Below are positions 8,139-16,471 of a DNA stretch of 64,000 nucleotides, piece by piece (the first letter of the stretch is position 1; each line of letters opens with the position of its first letter). The stretch spans positions 3,756,501 to 3,820,500 of the forward strand of contig NZ_NPJZ01000001.1 in assembly GCF_002245895.1 (NCBI RefSeq), read 5' to 3'. The translations under genes and the position numbers were made by a program. A model generated the notes under the pieces. The model ran no database searches. It saw only the letters and a list, made by a program, of their open reading frames with translations, and had not been told where the DNA came from. This stretch comes from Rhodococcus sp. OK302. GTDB taxonomy: Bacteria; Actinomycetota; Actinomycetes; Mycobacteriales; Mycobacteriaceae.

Positions 8139-8808
8139 TCAGTGCCAGCAGATGCGAACCCACCTCGGCATGCACGCCCTGGGTCGACTCGACCCGGCCG
8201 CGACCGTGGCACTGCAAGCGCATCTGGACGGCTGCCTCCACTGCAGATCCGAAATGCGTGAACTGCGTAGCGTCGCTGGGGCTTTAAGTCAGGCGGACCC
8301 CGAGCGGATCGACGATCAGCTCGCAGGCCCACCTCCGGCGCTGCGCACCACGGTGTTCACCGCAGTCGACCACGAACGACGTCGGAATCGCCTTGTCCGG
8401 ACAGCGAAACTCGCGGCGGCAGCAGCAGCGGTGTTGATCGTCGCACTGGGAGGAGTTTTTGTCGTCACATCGCAATGGTCGACGGACTCGCAACAGAACA
8501 TAGGTACTCAGTCGGTCGCGTTCAGTGAACAGCCCGCTGACGTCCATGCCACGGCCATCCTGGAAAACCGGGACTGGGGCACCAGTATTACGCTTGATCT
8601 CGCAGGTCTACCGCAAGGCGAGCGATATGCGGTGTGGCTCGAACGCCCGGATGGGAGCCGGATTTCAGCCGGAAGTTTTGTCGCTGGCGGGGACAAACAG
8701 ATGTCCATGCAACTGGCAGTCGGACTACCGATGAGTGAGGCCGCCGCCCTGGGAATCAGCACTCCCGCCGATCCGACTCCTATCCTTCGGACTCCCATTC
8801 GCTCGTGA
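8128..8808 (+). CDS. Membrane anti-sigma factor, zinc-finger plus RskA-like domain
   Basis: A 226-residue partner that should hold the upstream sigma factor inactive. The N-terminal cytoplasmic domain has the zinc-associated motif HLDGCLHC (HxxxCxxC), which can make it redox sensitive. A single membrane segment of about 22 residues follows (KLAAAAAAVLIVALGGVFVV). The outer domain resembles the RskA C-terminal fold, with LDLAGLPQGERYAVWLERPDG. The GTG at 8128 overlaps the sigma gene by 11 bases. The 3' end overlaps the convergent gene at 8780-9997 by 29 bases. Release of the sigma factor would be expected through oxidation of the zinc site or proteolysis of the anchor, as known for related pairs. 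Confidence 0.9.
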   Translation: MSTDQCQQMRTHLGMHALGRLDPAATVALQAHLDGCLHCRSEMRELRSVAGALSQADPERIDDQLAGPPPALRTTVFTAVDHERRRNRLVRTAKLAAAAAAVLIVALGGVFVVTSQWSTDSQQNIGTQSVAFSEQPADVHATAILENRDWGTSITLDLAGLPQGERYAVWLERPDGSRISAGSFVAGGDKQMSMQLAVGLPMSEAAALGISTPADPTPILRTPIRS

Positions 8809-9997
8809 GGCGGGGTGCCCATCTGACTATGCCAGCAACATGCTCGCTCAGAGTAATGGGTTGCTTTGTCCCGTCAGGCTTTTCGACGATGGCTCTGGTG
8901 CTGTCGATCATCCATCGAGTTCCATCAGTGGTGGTAGCTCGATCGGCCCGACCGGCCAGAGCCAGTACTTTTTGCACAGTTGGGGCATCGGTGACAGGTT
9001 CGAGTCTGCGCGACATATTATCGAGAACTCGCAGGGGGTGGTGATCTGCCTGGCGATCAACTACGCCGTACCGGCGGTTGGAATACAGGCCGGCTTCTGG
9101 GCGGCCGAGTAGATACACGTTGCCTTCGTGCAGCACACTTGTGCCGCCTTCGGTGCAGTACCGCTCGACGGTCACCGTTCCGTCGTCGGCGTAGTCACAT
9201 CGGTGGATATCGTGATCGCCGACAACCCAACACCCGTGTGGGTCGCCATGCACCCGTCGAGTCCACAGATCGTCCGGCGGTTCGATAGTGAGTGGCATCG
9301 CGAACTCGACTATCTGCGGCGGCGTAACCGCAGTATCGATGCGCAGCAGGATGGGATCGGACCGATGCATTACCCAGCCGACATCATCACACGCCGTCAC
9401 AGCGCCGGGAATGAAAGTCTCTGGCTCGCCAGGCACGTCGTCGAGGTCGAGTTCGACGAGAATGCCGGTCGGCGCAACGTAGACTTCTGCATCGGAATCG
9501 ATTGTCTCAGAAAAGAATTTGCCCGGTGTGATGTTAATTTCGGTCAACTGCTCGGATCTGGCAATGAGGTGGGAGGTGCGACCAACTTGCTTGAACCGTT
9601 GTTCGACAAGATGGAGTCGACGCACACGTCCGCGTACTCGATTTGGCTCGTCGACAGCAAAACTGAATCCGAGGCCGGCGACGAAGGTGCCCGTCAGTCG
9701 GACCGATCCGGTGCGCGGTCGATCCGACCACCACCCGCTGCTCCAACCGTCTCCGTGAACCAGGTGTAGCCAGCGGAGCGTGCCGGCGGGGTGCTCAACA
9801 GGCTCCCGACCGTAGGCAGGGCGGGCGATTGCATCAACAGTTTCGTCTGTAGGCGAAGGGAATTCGCCGGTCGCGGCGAATTCGAGCAGCACATCGACTG
9901 TGTCGCCCAACGACGCCCGCGGAAAGGATCCGTCGTCGATCACCCAACGCGGCACAAAAACGCGGAGCGTGCGACGGGGGCTTTCGGCACGATTCAT
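8780..9997 (-). CDS. Hypothetical protein, 405 residues, no signal peptide
   Basis: I do not recognise a family with confidence. The protein is tryptophan-, arginine- and aspartate-rich with no signal peptide or membrane segment, so it should be cytoplasmic. Residues 1-130 look like a compact beta-rich unit containing RVRGRVRRLHLVEQ. The remainder has blocks such as VYVAPTGILVELDLDDVP, GDPHGCWVVGDHDIHRCDYA and YLLGRPEAGLYSNRRYG that suggest a beta-propeller-like or repeat beta fold. Its start overlaps the stop of the gene at 9994-11031 in an ATGA arrangement, so the two are co-translated. Its last 29 bases overlap the anti-sigma gene on the other strand. Normal codon use and the coupling argue that it is a real gene. 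Confidence 0.8.
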   Translation of the reverse strand: MNRAESPRRTLRVFVPRWVIDDGSFPRASLGDTVDVLLEFAATGEFPSPTDETVDAIARPAYGREPVEHPAGTLRWLHLVHGDGWSSGWWSDRPRTGSVRLTGTFVAGLGFSFAVDEPNRVRGRVRRLHLVEQRFKQVGRTSHLIARSEQLTEINITPGKFFSETIDSDAEVYVAPTGILVELDLDDVPGEPETFIPGAVTACDDVGWVMHRSDPILLRIDTAVTPPQIVEFAMPLTIEPPDDLWTRRVHGDPHGCWVVGDHDIHRCDYADDGTVTVERYCTEGGTSVLHEGNVYLLGRPEAGLYSNRRYGVVDRQADHHPLRVLDNMSRRLEPVTDAPTVQKVLALAGRADRATTTDGTRWMIDSTRAIVEKPDGTKQPITLSEHVAGIVRWAPRLTSEWESEG

Positions 9998-11031
9998 GGC
10001 TCGGAATCCTCGTGCGGCGCAATGGGTGGCGTTCCTGCGACCGCTTCATGCGGATGGAGCCATTGTTGCAGTTGACGCACGGCGTCCTCGTCGATCCTGC
10101 CGGTGGAGACCACCGCCGTCCAATCGAATTTGCTTGTCGACCAGAAGATTTGGAACTGCGGCAGACCGACTTTCCACGGTTTCTCAGAGCGGACCCGACG
10201 CGTAATCCATGCTGGTAGTCCTTGGTGCGTCATGTCCCCGAGATAAACCGTGAACTCTCCGGTGTCTGCGTTGTGAACATCGACCATACGTGGGGATAGA
10301 TCGACGAGGACAGGTACTTCGATCGGGTCGGCAGTGACGTTTTCACGAAACCACTCCGCGCCCAGTTGTTGTCTGTTCGGTGACGGACGGCCGGCGAGTT
10401 GCCTTGAATCCTCGTCGGTGACTACTGGCCCGTCCCAGCGGAACAAATCCGGGTCAAGGGTGTCGGTGACATCGAGATCGATGTACGAGGCAGCTTCGAT
10501 GCCGTCCGTCGAATGTTGTGCCACGACGGCGCCGGTTTCGGCGTCCACGATGATTTCTTGATCGACCTGGCGTCTGCGTCGTCTGTCAGTGCAGGCGGCG
10601 AGCGTGACGGACCAGCATCGGCGTCCGAGAAACTCGATGTCCGAGACGAGACCGATAGGCTTTGGGGCTCGCTCACCCACCCAGTGTTCGGCTGGGCGGC
10701 CCAGCACGAGTGCACGGCCAGGCCCGAAGAAGTACATCCTCTCTTGCTTGGTTTGGCGTGGTCGATCCGGATTGTCGCGGAAGTCCCACACCGTCGTACC
10801 GTCGGCGCAGAGCATCAACGCACCATCGAGCGACTCGATCCGGAATCGGTTTCCCCAGCGCGACAGTCGGATTCCGCAGGGAGGAAGGACCAGCAGTATC
10901 GGTTCTTCGCCGTAACTGCCGTAATACAGATGGAGTGGTTCGTCGGTGTTGCGATAAGGCTTCACGACGCCGGAGACAGGGTGTTGTGGTCCGTCGACCA
11001 TGGCGATGAGTACTTCGATCCAGGTGGTCAT
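9994..11031 (-). CDS. Hypothetical protein, 345 residues, possible LolA/MucB-like central part
   Basis: First gene of a two-gene operon with the hypothetical protein at 8780-9997. No signal peptide or membrane segment is visible, which is unusual for the resemblance noted next. The central part contains CWSVTLAAC, then EIIVDAETGAVVAQHS and DLDVTDTLDPDLFRWDG. This order recalls the LolA/RseB-like lipoprotein-carrier fold often found in actinobacterial proteins, but the similarity is weak and read by eye. The C-terminal part (EFTVYLGDMTHQGLPAWITR and FDWTAVVSTGRIDEDAVRQL) is different and may be a second domain. A cytoplasmic protein with this fold would be out of the ordinary. The function is unknown. 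Confidence 0.8.
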   Translation of the reverse strand: MTTWIEVLIAMVDGPQHPVSGVVKPYRNTDEPLHLYYGSYGEEPILLVLPPCGIRLSRWGNRFRIESLDGALMLCADGTTVWDFRDNPDRPRQTKQERMYFFGPGRALVLGRPAEHWVGERAPKPIGLVSDIEFLGRRCWSVTLAACTDRRRRRQVDQEIIVDAETGAVVAQHSTDGIEAASYIDLDVTDTLDPDLFRWDGPVVTDEDSRQLAGRPSPNRQQLGAEWFRENVTADPIEVPVLVDLSPRMVDVHNADTGEFTVYLGDMTHQGLPAWITRRVRSEKPWKVGLPQFQIFWSTSKFDWTAVVSTGRIDEDAVRQLQQWLHPHEAVAGTPPIAPHEDSEP

Positions 11032-11115
11032 GACGCCTCCACCGGCCTGGGCGGATATTGAAGTCCGGGATGGTGCGGCAGCGGGGGTGCAGTGTGTGCA
11101 CTCGCCGCTGACAGA

Positions 11116-11157
11116 TCAGCGGGCCGAGACATTCTTTCGAAGAAGAGTTGTAGTCAT
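11116..11157 (-). CDS. Possible 13-codon upstream ORF (MTTTLLRKNVSAR)
   Basis: A very short frame sits about 85 bases upstream of the two-gene operon on the same strand. Its ATG is preceded by GGTGAGGAA, but the spacing is tight, so translation is uncertain. It could be a leader peptide for the operon or chance. The rest of the 340-base gap up to the YVTN gene presumably contains two divergent promoters; no clear operator was seen. Confidence 0.2.
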   Translation of the reverse strand: MTTTLLRKNVSAR

Positions 11158-11370
11158 TTCCTCACCGTAGCTCAACTGTGCGCCGACTAAGTGATCGGCA
11201 GGTGGCACATGTTGCGCGGGAAAGTCTGTTGGGTGGTGTCGGGTTCCGGATATTGTCAAAGTGGACATATCAGGACAAATATCCGTTATGTTCCTTTGTG
11301 GTGGTTGCCTTCCTGTGGCCGCTGCACACCCCATCGAGGGTGTGGACAGCTAGGGAAGGGCGTATATCTT

Positions 11371-12801
11371 GTGACTGTTCTCGATCGGCCGTATTCATCC
11401 AAACAGTGGTCTCGGTCCGCTGCATTATTGGGCGTTGGCGCACTTACTGCCGTGATGACCATCGGCGGTGCGGTCGGTGTCGCAGCTGCGGACCCCGTCG
11501 GCATCGCTGGCATCACCCCGTACAGCAACCCCGGCACCGTAATCGGCGCACCCGCCGCCAATGCCCGAGACGCCGGGGGTGCCGCACGCGTGGACGCTGT
11601 CGTCACGGACATCACGGTCGGTTCGAATCCAGTCGGGGTGGCGTTCACCCCCGACGGGAAACATGCGTACGTCGCCAACTTCGGCGGCACGACGGTGTCG
11701 GTGATCGACACCGCGAACCCCGCCGCACCCCTCGAGACAATCTCGGTGGGCGCGGCTCCATTCGGGGTGGCGATCAGCGCCGACGGGTCCCGCGTGTACG
11801 TCTCCAACGGCCATGGCGATACGGTGTCGGTGATCGACACGGCTAATCTTGATGCCGCCCCCGAGACCGTAACGGTCGGCTCGTTTCCGCGCGGCTTGGC
11901 GATCACTCCGGACGGCGCTCACGTGTATGTCACCAATAGTGGAAGCGGCACGGTGTCGGTGATCGACACTGCCGATCTCGCTGCTACCCCCGCTACCGTT
12001 GCGGTTGGCTCGCGGCCGTGGGGAGTGGCAATTACCCGCGACGGTCAGGCTTACGTCTCTAACGCTGAAATCGCCGGCACGGTGTCGGTGATCGACACCG
12101 CCAATCCCTCTGTCTCCCCGACTACCATCGCGGTCGGCTCGTTTCCGGCCGGTGTGGCGACCACCTCTGACGGCGACCACGTGTACGTCACCAACGGCGG
12201 TGGCAATACGGTGTCGGTGATCGACACTGCCCATCTCACTGAGATGCCCGTTGAAGTCACTGTCGGCTCGAACCCGAACGGTGTGGCGATCACTCCCGAC
12301 GACAGTCATGCCTACGTCACCAACTCCGACGGCACCACGGTGTCGGTGATTGACACCGCTGATCTCACTGCCACCCCCGTTACCGTCCCCGTTGGCTCGT
12401 CACCGATCGGGGTGGCGATCAGCCCCGACGGGAACTATGCCTACGTCACCAACTCCGTCGGCATGACGGTGTCGGTGATCTCGATCGACCGGGCACCCAC
12501 CCTCACCGGAACGCTCCCCAATGGCGTCCTCAACGAGCCCTATGATCACGCCTTCACAGTCGACGGGAATCCTGTTCCCACAGTGACCTATACCGGCACA
12601 TTGCCCGACGGTCTGACACTGAGTGAGGCCGGTATCCTGTCCGGAACCCCCACGAAGGCAGGGACATTCATCTTCACAGTGACTGCCACTAACGGTGTCG
12701 GCACCCCGGCCGTCCTCGAGAATGTGACCGTCGAGATCACCGACAACACACCGCCGGCGAGCGGATCTCTCGGAGTACTCGGAGCGATCTTCGGATCGTA
12801 A
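11371..12801 (+). CDS. Secreted YVTN-repeat beta-propeller protein with C-terminal Ig-like domain
   Basis: A 476-residue exported protein. A signal peptide is visible (SAALLGVGALTAVMTIGG and then AVGVAAADP as the likely cleavage region). Residues 80-375 hold seven tandem units of about 43 residues, each with VGSxPxGVAxxPDGxxxYVxN and VSVIDTA, which should close into a seven-bladed propeller. A putative Ig (He_PIG) domain follows, with LPNGVLNEPYDHAFTVDG and LPDGLTLSEAGILSGTPT. The hexapeptide VSVID-T is encoded almost identically in each blade, a sign of expansion by duplication. Such proteins usually bind partners at the cell surface. The GTG start at 11371 is chosen because the signal peptide follows at once, with AGGGAAGGG ten bases upstream. 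Confidence 0.87.
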   Translation: MTVLDRPYSSKQWSRSAALLGVGALTAVMTIGGAVGVAAADPVGIAGITPYSNPGTVIGAPAANARDAGGAARVDAVVTDITVGSNPVGVAFTPDGKHAYVANFGGTTVSVIDTANPAAPLETISVGAAPFGVAISADGSRVYVSNGHGDTVSVIDTANLDAAPETVTVGSFPRGLAITPDGAHVYVTNSGSGTVSVIDTADLAATPATVAVGSRPWGVAITRDGQAYVSNAEIAGTVSVIDTANPSVSPTTIAVGSFPAGVATTSDGDHVYVTNGGGNTVSVIDTAHLTEMPVEVTVGSNPNGVAITPDDSHAYVTNSDGTTVSVIDTADLTATPVTVPVGSSPIGVAISPDGNYAYVTNSVGMTVSVISIDRAPTLTGTLPNGVLNEPYDHAFTVDGNPVPTVTYTGTLPDGLTLSEAGILSGTPTKAGTFIFTVTATNGVGTPAVLENVTVEITDNTPPASGSLGVLGAIFGS

Positions 12802-12827
12802 CCTGTTAAGTTGCACCGTAGTAGGGC

Positions 12828-12864
12828 CGCTCGTCCCTGTGGAAACACACGGGGTGGGCGGCTA
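12828..12864. terminator. Imperfect GC-rich hairpin between convergent genes
   Basis: GCCGC at 12828-12832 pairs with GCGGC at 12860-12864, and CCC/GGG and TGTG/CACA pairs continue inward to a GAAA tetraloop. Small bulges interrupt the stem. It lies between the 3' ends of the YVTN gene and the convergent lipoprotein gene and could terminate both. There is no U-tract. Confidence 0.45.
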
Positions 12865-12944
12865 TTGGTGTTCATGCTGGCAGCGAAATGCCCGGAGACA
12901 GCGGGGCAGACGTCCGGTAGTCGGGTTTGCCGACGATCGCAACG

Positions 12945-14264
12945 CTACCGGTACGGATCGTCGTCGGACCGAAAGATGGCGACGCTCCCATTCGAATTCG
13001 GGTAATTGCAGGTAACCAAGATCTCGCCCGCAGGAACGATGCCGCAGTTCCAAGAGCCGTATTCCATCCCGTCCAGCGGCTTGTCGTACAGCACGGAATA
13101 GGTTGCGTTCATCATCGTCATTGCGTCTGCGCACGTAATTTTTCCGCTCTTGATCAATACCTCGCGCGGGATTCCGTCCGCGGCAATGACAGTGCCGCAC
13201 GATCCAGCATTGGTGGCTGCCGGAGCCGGATCTGTCACTGGGTAGGCCTGATCTTGGCAGGGGTTGATGGCGTGCTGCTTGGCGGATTCGAAGGTGTCGC
13301 CAGTGCTGGGAAAGAACCAGACGAACGAGCGGTACATCCAGGTCCCCTCACAATCGCCGAGGTCAAAGGCGACGATCGTCGCTTGCTCGATGGGTGATGG
13401 TCCGGTGTCAGCGAATTTTGCGTTAGCAGACTGACCAGTGCCGACTACTTGTTCGCCGCCCCAGCTCTGCCACAGGATGTCCCATACTTGACCCGACAAG
13501 CTCGCGCCGCCGTTGCTGATGGTCGCGGGCCGGACCGCGCCGTAGCCTTCTTGGTACGTCGCAGTGACTCTGCCGAGTGTTGGTTGCGGGCCACCGGCGG
13601 TCGCTGATGCAGGTTCTGGCACGTTCGGCAACGACAGTGCCTCGGTGTAGTTGAAGTCGAATCCGTTGGTAGAGAACGTGAATCCATGGTTCGAGCTATC
13701 AGATCGGCACGACACCCCAGTTTCCTGCACGTTGCAGGAGAAACCGTCAGTCGACAATGTTTCCCCGTAAGCGAGGGTTGGTGTTGCGTTATCCAGGCGC
13801 CAGAAAAGTGCCTGGCTTAAACTTGCGAACCGTGCGTCATCGGTCTTGTTGACCAGAATTGCATTGGGAGCGACAGGATTACCGGAACCGTGATCCGGTA
13901 CTCGAGGGGCACCAGAGACGTTGATGTCCATGCTCGTTTTCGGCTGACACCCGGCCATCTGTGCGTCGGATCCACGTTGCGCACTGAAAGTCAGGATTGC
14001 ACAGCGCCAGAGTCCGCTGGGGGTGGTGAAGAAGTATCCGCTCAGTCCGCCTGAGCTGTACGCAAATGCGGCCGGGTCGACCAGCGTCGGACCGGGTTGC
14101 GGTGCTTCCGGTGTCGAAGGTTGTGACAAACCGTCGGATACTTCGGTTGTCGACGGAGCCTCGCCGACTGAGGCGACTGGATTCCCCTGCGACGAACAGG
14201 ACGTCAGCGTCAAGGTGCAGCACACGATGACAGCGGCAAACATTGATCGTCGATTAAGCCGCAC
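12945..14264 (-). CDS. Large hypothetical lipoprotein, 439 residues
   Basis: An exported lipoprotein with signal segment and lipobox LTSC at about residues 20-23, so it should be anchored on the outer face of the membrane. After a Ser/Thr/Pro-rich linker, the body is rich in Gly, Ser, Trp and Cys. It has spaced cysteines (CRSDSS, WRCAIL, GDCEGTW, CQDQAYP) that probably form disulfides. The last 90 residues form a separate unit, from CGTVIAADGIPREVLIKSG to the end, containing ITCADAMTMM and WNCGIVP; similar tails occur in other mycolata exported proteins. I cannot assign a function. It is convergent with the YVTN propeller gene and divergent from the DUF1622 gene, with a 149-base promoter region between. 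Confidence 0.8.
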   Translation of the reverse strand: MRLNRRSMFAAVIVCCTLTLTSCSSQGNPVASVGEAPSTTEVSDGLSQPSTPEAPQPGPTLVDPAAFAYSSGGLSGYFFTTPSGLWRCAILTFSAQRGSDAQMAGCQPKTSMDINVSGAPRVPDHGSGNPVAPNAILVNKTDDARFASLSQALFWRLDNATPTLAYGETLSTDGFSCNVQETGVSCRSDSSNHGFTFSTNGFDFNYTEALSLPNVPEPASATAGGPQPTLGRVTATYQEGYGAVRPATISNGGASLSGQVWDILWQSWGGEQVVGTGQSANAKFADTGPSPIEQATIVAFDLGDCEGTWMYRSFVWFFPSTGDTFESAKQHAINPCQDQAYPVTDPAPAATNAGSCGTVIAADGIPREVLIKSGKITCADAMTMMNATYSVLYDKPLDGMEYGSWNCGIVPAGEILVTCNYPNSNGSVAIFRSDDDPYR

Positions 14265-14413
14265 GCCAAATCCTCATTCCGCTGGTCCCGGTGACATGCA
14301 GAGTATGTGCATAGTGCCCGCGTCGGTATCGGCTGTTCGACCGACACAAACAGAGACGAAAGAACCGGCGCGTGTGCTCGACTTCTGAGCGAAATACCTC
14401 GAGAATCAACGAC

Positions 14414-14833
14414 ATGGACAAAATCAAGTTCTTCGAGCTGGTCACCGAATGGTTTGAAGTACTCGGCGTTGTCTCAATGGTTTTCGGGTTCTTGTTCGCC
14501 TTTGTCATTGCCGGCCGATCATGGTTCCGGACACGCGACGGGGGATCGGCATTCAAGACTCTCCGCGAAACGCTCGGCGCAGTCATTCTGTTGGGCCTCG
14601 AGATTCTTGTCGCGGCAGATCTGGTCAAGACGGTGACGTCCTCGCCGTCACTGACGGACGCTGCTGTCCTGGGAATGATCGTGCTGATCCGTACCGTACT
14701 GAGCCTCTCGATTCAGATTGAGATCGATGGGGTACTTCCGTGGCGCAAGGCATTGGTGACAGGCCCTGAGCTGCTGGTCCGCGCGGCGCGCGGATCGGGT
14801 GGGCGAGCGATGCCTGACACTCCCAGTTCATAG
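14414..14833 (+). CDS. DUF1622 family membrane protein
   Basis: A 139-residue integral membrane protein with about three hydrophobic helices. It matches the DUF1622 pattern: FEVLGVVSMVFGF, then FKTLRETLGAVILLGLEILVAAD and VLGMIVLIRTVLSLSIQIEIDG. The conserved LGxxILLGLExLVAADL stretch and the LRTxLS-like segment are characteristic. The function of the family is not known. The ATG at 14414 is used because the preceding codons of the open frame are charged and lack a binding site. The frameshifted DUF2252 gene begins 31 bases downstream on the same strand. Confidence 0.88.
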   Translation: MDKIKFFELVTEWFEVLGVVSMVFGFLFAFVIAGRSWFRTRDGGSAFKTLRETLGAVILLGLEILVAADLVKTVTSSPSLTDAAVLGMIVLIRTVLSLSIQIEIDGVLPWRKALVTGPELLVRAARGSGGRAMPDTPSS

Positions 14834-14864
14834 GGACCCATATATCGAGTGAAAGGTCTGGTAG

Positions 14865-16264
14865 ATGACCGCAGTGCGCACTGAACATCTCACGGTCGAC
14901 GAGCGCAAGGCTCTGGGTCGTCAGGCCCGACAAGCGACGCCTCTGGCGACGCTCGCCGACCTCGCTGAGAGTGATCGCGACCCGATTTCGCTATTGCAAA
15001 CTCAAGCGGAATGTCGAGTACCCGAGTTGGTGCCGATTCGGTACGGCCGGATGTCGGCATCACGTTTTCGTTCTTTCGCGGTGCGGCCCTGGTGATGTGC
15101 GACGATCTTTCGCGTAGTGCACATTCCGGGATGTACACCCAACTCTGTGGAGATGCGCATCTGAGCAATTTCGGAGTTTTTGCCACTCCGGAGCGTAAGT
15201 TGGCGTTCGATATCAACGATTTCGACGAGACTTATCCCGGCCCGTTCGAATGGGACGTCAAACGTTTGGCTGCCAGTTTGGCGATTGCCGGCAAAGACAA
15301 CGGATATTCCAGTAAGGAACGTAAACAGATCACGCGTGGTTGCGCCGCCGAATATCGGGAAACGATGGCCAAGCAAGCCGCTTTGGGAAATTTGGCGGTG
15401 TGGTACTCGCACATCGAACCCGAGGACGGTCTCGAAGAACTGAGTAATCAGATCAAGAAACGAATGCTCGATCGCGCGATGTCGACTCTCGACAAAGCAC
15501 GTCGACGCGACAGCGTCCAGGCCGCATCGAAATTCACCGAGGTCGTCGACGGTCGTCGACAGTTCATCAGTGATCCGCCATTGATCGTTCCGATGGAAGA
15601 GTTGTTCCAGGGGCAGGATCTCACGACGGCCGAAGAGGTGCTTCGCGAACGAATCGGTTCCTACCGCAGCACACTTCAGTGGGATCGTCGGGTTTTGTTG
15701 CAAAGTTTCGAGATGATGCACATTGCGCGCAAGGTGGTCGGTGTCGGCAGCGTCGGCACGCGGGCGTGGATGATTCTGTTGAACGGCGTCGACGTCGATG
15801 ATCCGCTGATTTTGCAGGTCAAGCAGGCGTTGCCATCAGTTCTGGCCGGCTATGTGGACGGCCCGACGTTCCGGAACGAAGGGGAGCGGGTGGTCAACGG
15901 TCAGCGGTTGATGCAGGCCAGCAGTGACATTTTTCTGGGGTGGGAACGCGGCCCCGGCCCTGATGAGGTTGAAAACGATTTCTACATCCGCCAACTTCGT
16001 GACGGGAAGGGTTCCGCAATCATCGATGGCATGAAACCCCAAGGTATGGAGCTCTACGGTCGACTGTGTGCACGAGTGTTGGCTTATGCTCACGCTCGAT
16101 CAGGTGATCGCATTGCAATCAACGAATATCTTGGTGATGGAACAGAATTCGACTTCGCGATCGGAGAATTTGCGGCGGCGTACACCAAGCGAAATGCTCG
16201 CGATCACACCGCTCTGCTGACAGCGATCGACGAAGGCCGGGTGTCAGCAGAGCAGGGTATCTAG
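14865..16264 (+). pseudogene. DUF2252 family protein, interrupted by a single-base deletion
   Basis: DUF2252 proteins are cytoplasmic, kinase-fold-like proteins of unknown substrate. Here the family sequence is split over two frames. From the ATG at 14865 (AAAGG upstream) the frame gives PELVPIRYGRMSAS. Then at about 15062-15063 the family continuation FSFFRGAALVMCDDLS is one frame over. Inserting one C there restores S-P-F-S-F-F-R-G. The second part is complete: QLCGDAHLSNFGVF, FDINDFDETYPGPFEWD and KRLAASL follow to the stop. With the base restored the gene is 1401 bases (466 codons), a normal length. An in-frame GTG at 15011 would encode an unrelated leader and is not a believable start. 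Either a very recent inactivation or a sequencing error. Confidence 0.85.
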
Positions 16265-16286
16265 GCTGCGGTTCGAACGGCGAACC

Positions 16287-16410
16287 CTAGCGCGAAGCCA
16301 CGGATTGACTGAGGGACTCGGAGCCCATCCAAGCCCACGCATGGACTAGCGCGTTGAATCCGCTCAGGATGTCTCGCAATGACTCGATTGAACCCATGGA
16401 GCACACTCAT
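16287..16410 (-). pseudogene. Frameshifted small gene related to the 72-residue membrane protein at 33640-33858
   Basis: The sequence around 16383-16470 is a diverged copy of 33832-33917, covering the 5' untranslated region, the start codon and the first codons of the small gene there. In this copy one extra base near 16398-16399 shifts the frame after MSVL. If it is removed, the frame reads MSVLMGSIESLRDILSGFNA and on to a stop after 40 residues, in place of 72 in the other copy. The N-terminal nine residues are nearly identical and the rest differs. It is therefore either a decayed paralogue or a second, shorter member of a small-peptide family hit by a one-base error. Confidence 0.55.
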
Positions 16411-16470
16411 TTCGTGTTGAAGTAGACGGACAATCTGGATTATCACATGCGGTTGGTGGGCAGTTACCGG
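16383..16470. repeat. Dispersed repeat, copy A (copy B at 33832-33917)
   Basis: About 88 bases match the copy at 33832-33917 with scattered substitutions and one indel. The longest exact shared blocks are CTCGATTGAACCCATG and TTGAAGTAGACGGA. On the minus strand it covers the leader and first codons of a small ORF, so selection on both the untranslated region and the peptide start is possible. No terminal inverted repeats or target duplications are visible, so it is not an obvious mobile element. Confidence 0.65.
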
Positions 16471-16471
16471 T

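Noticed and set aside
15011..15095. GTG 15011 as the true start of the DUF2252 gene
   Set aside because: The residues before the frameshift point in that frame do not fit the family, whereas the frame from 14865 does up to 15062.
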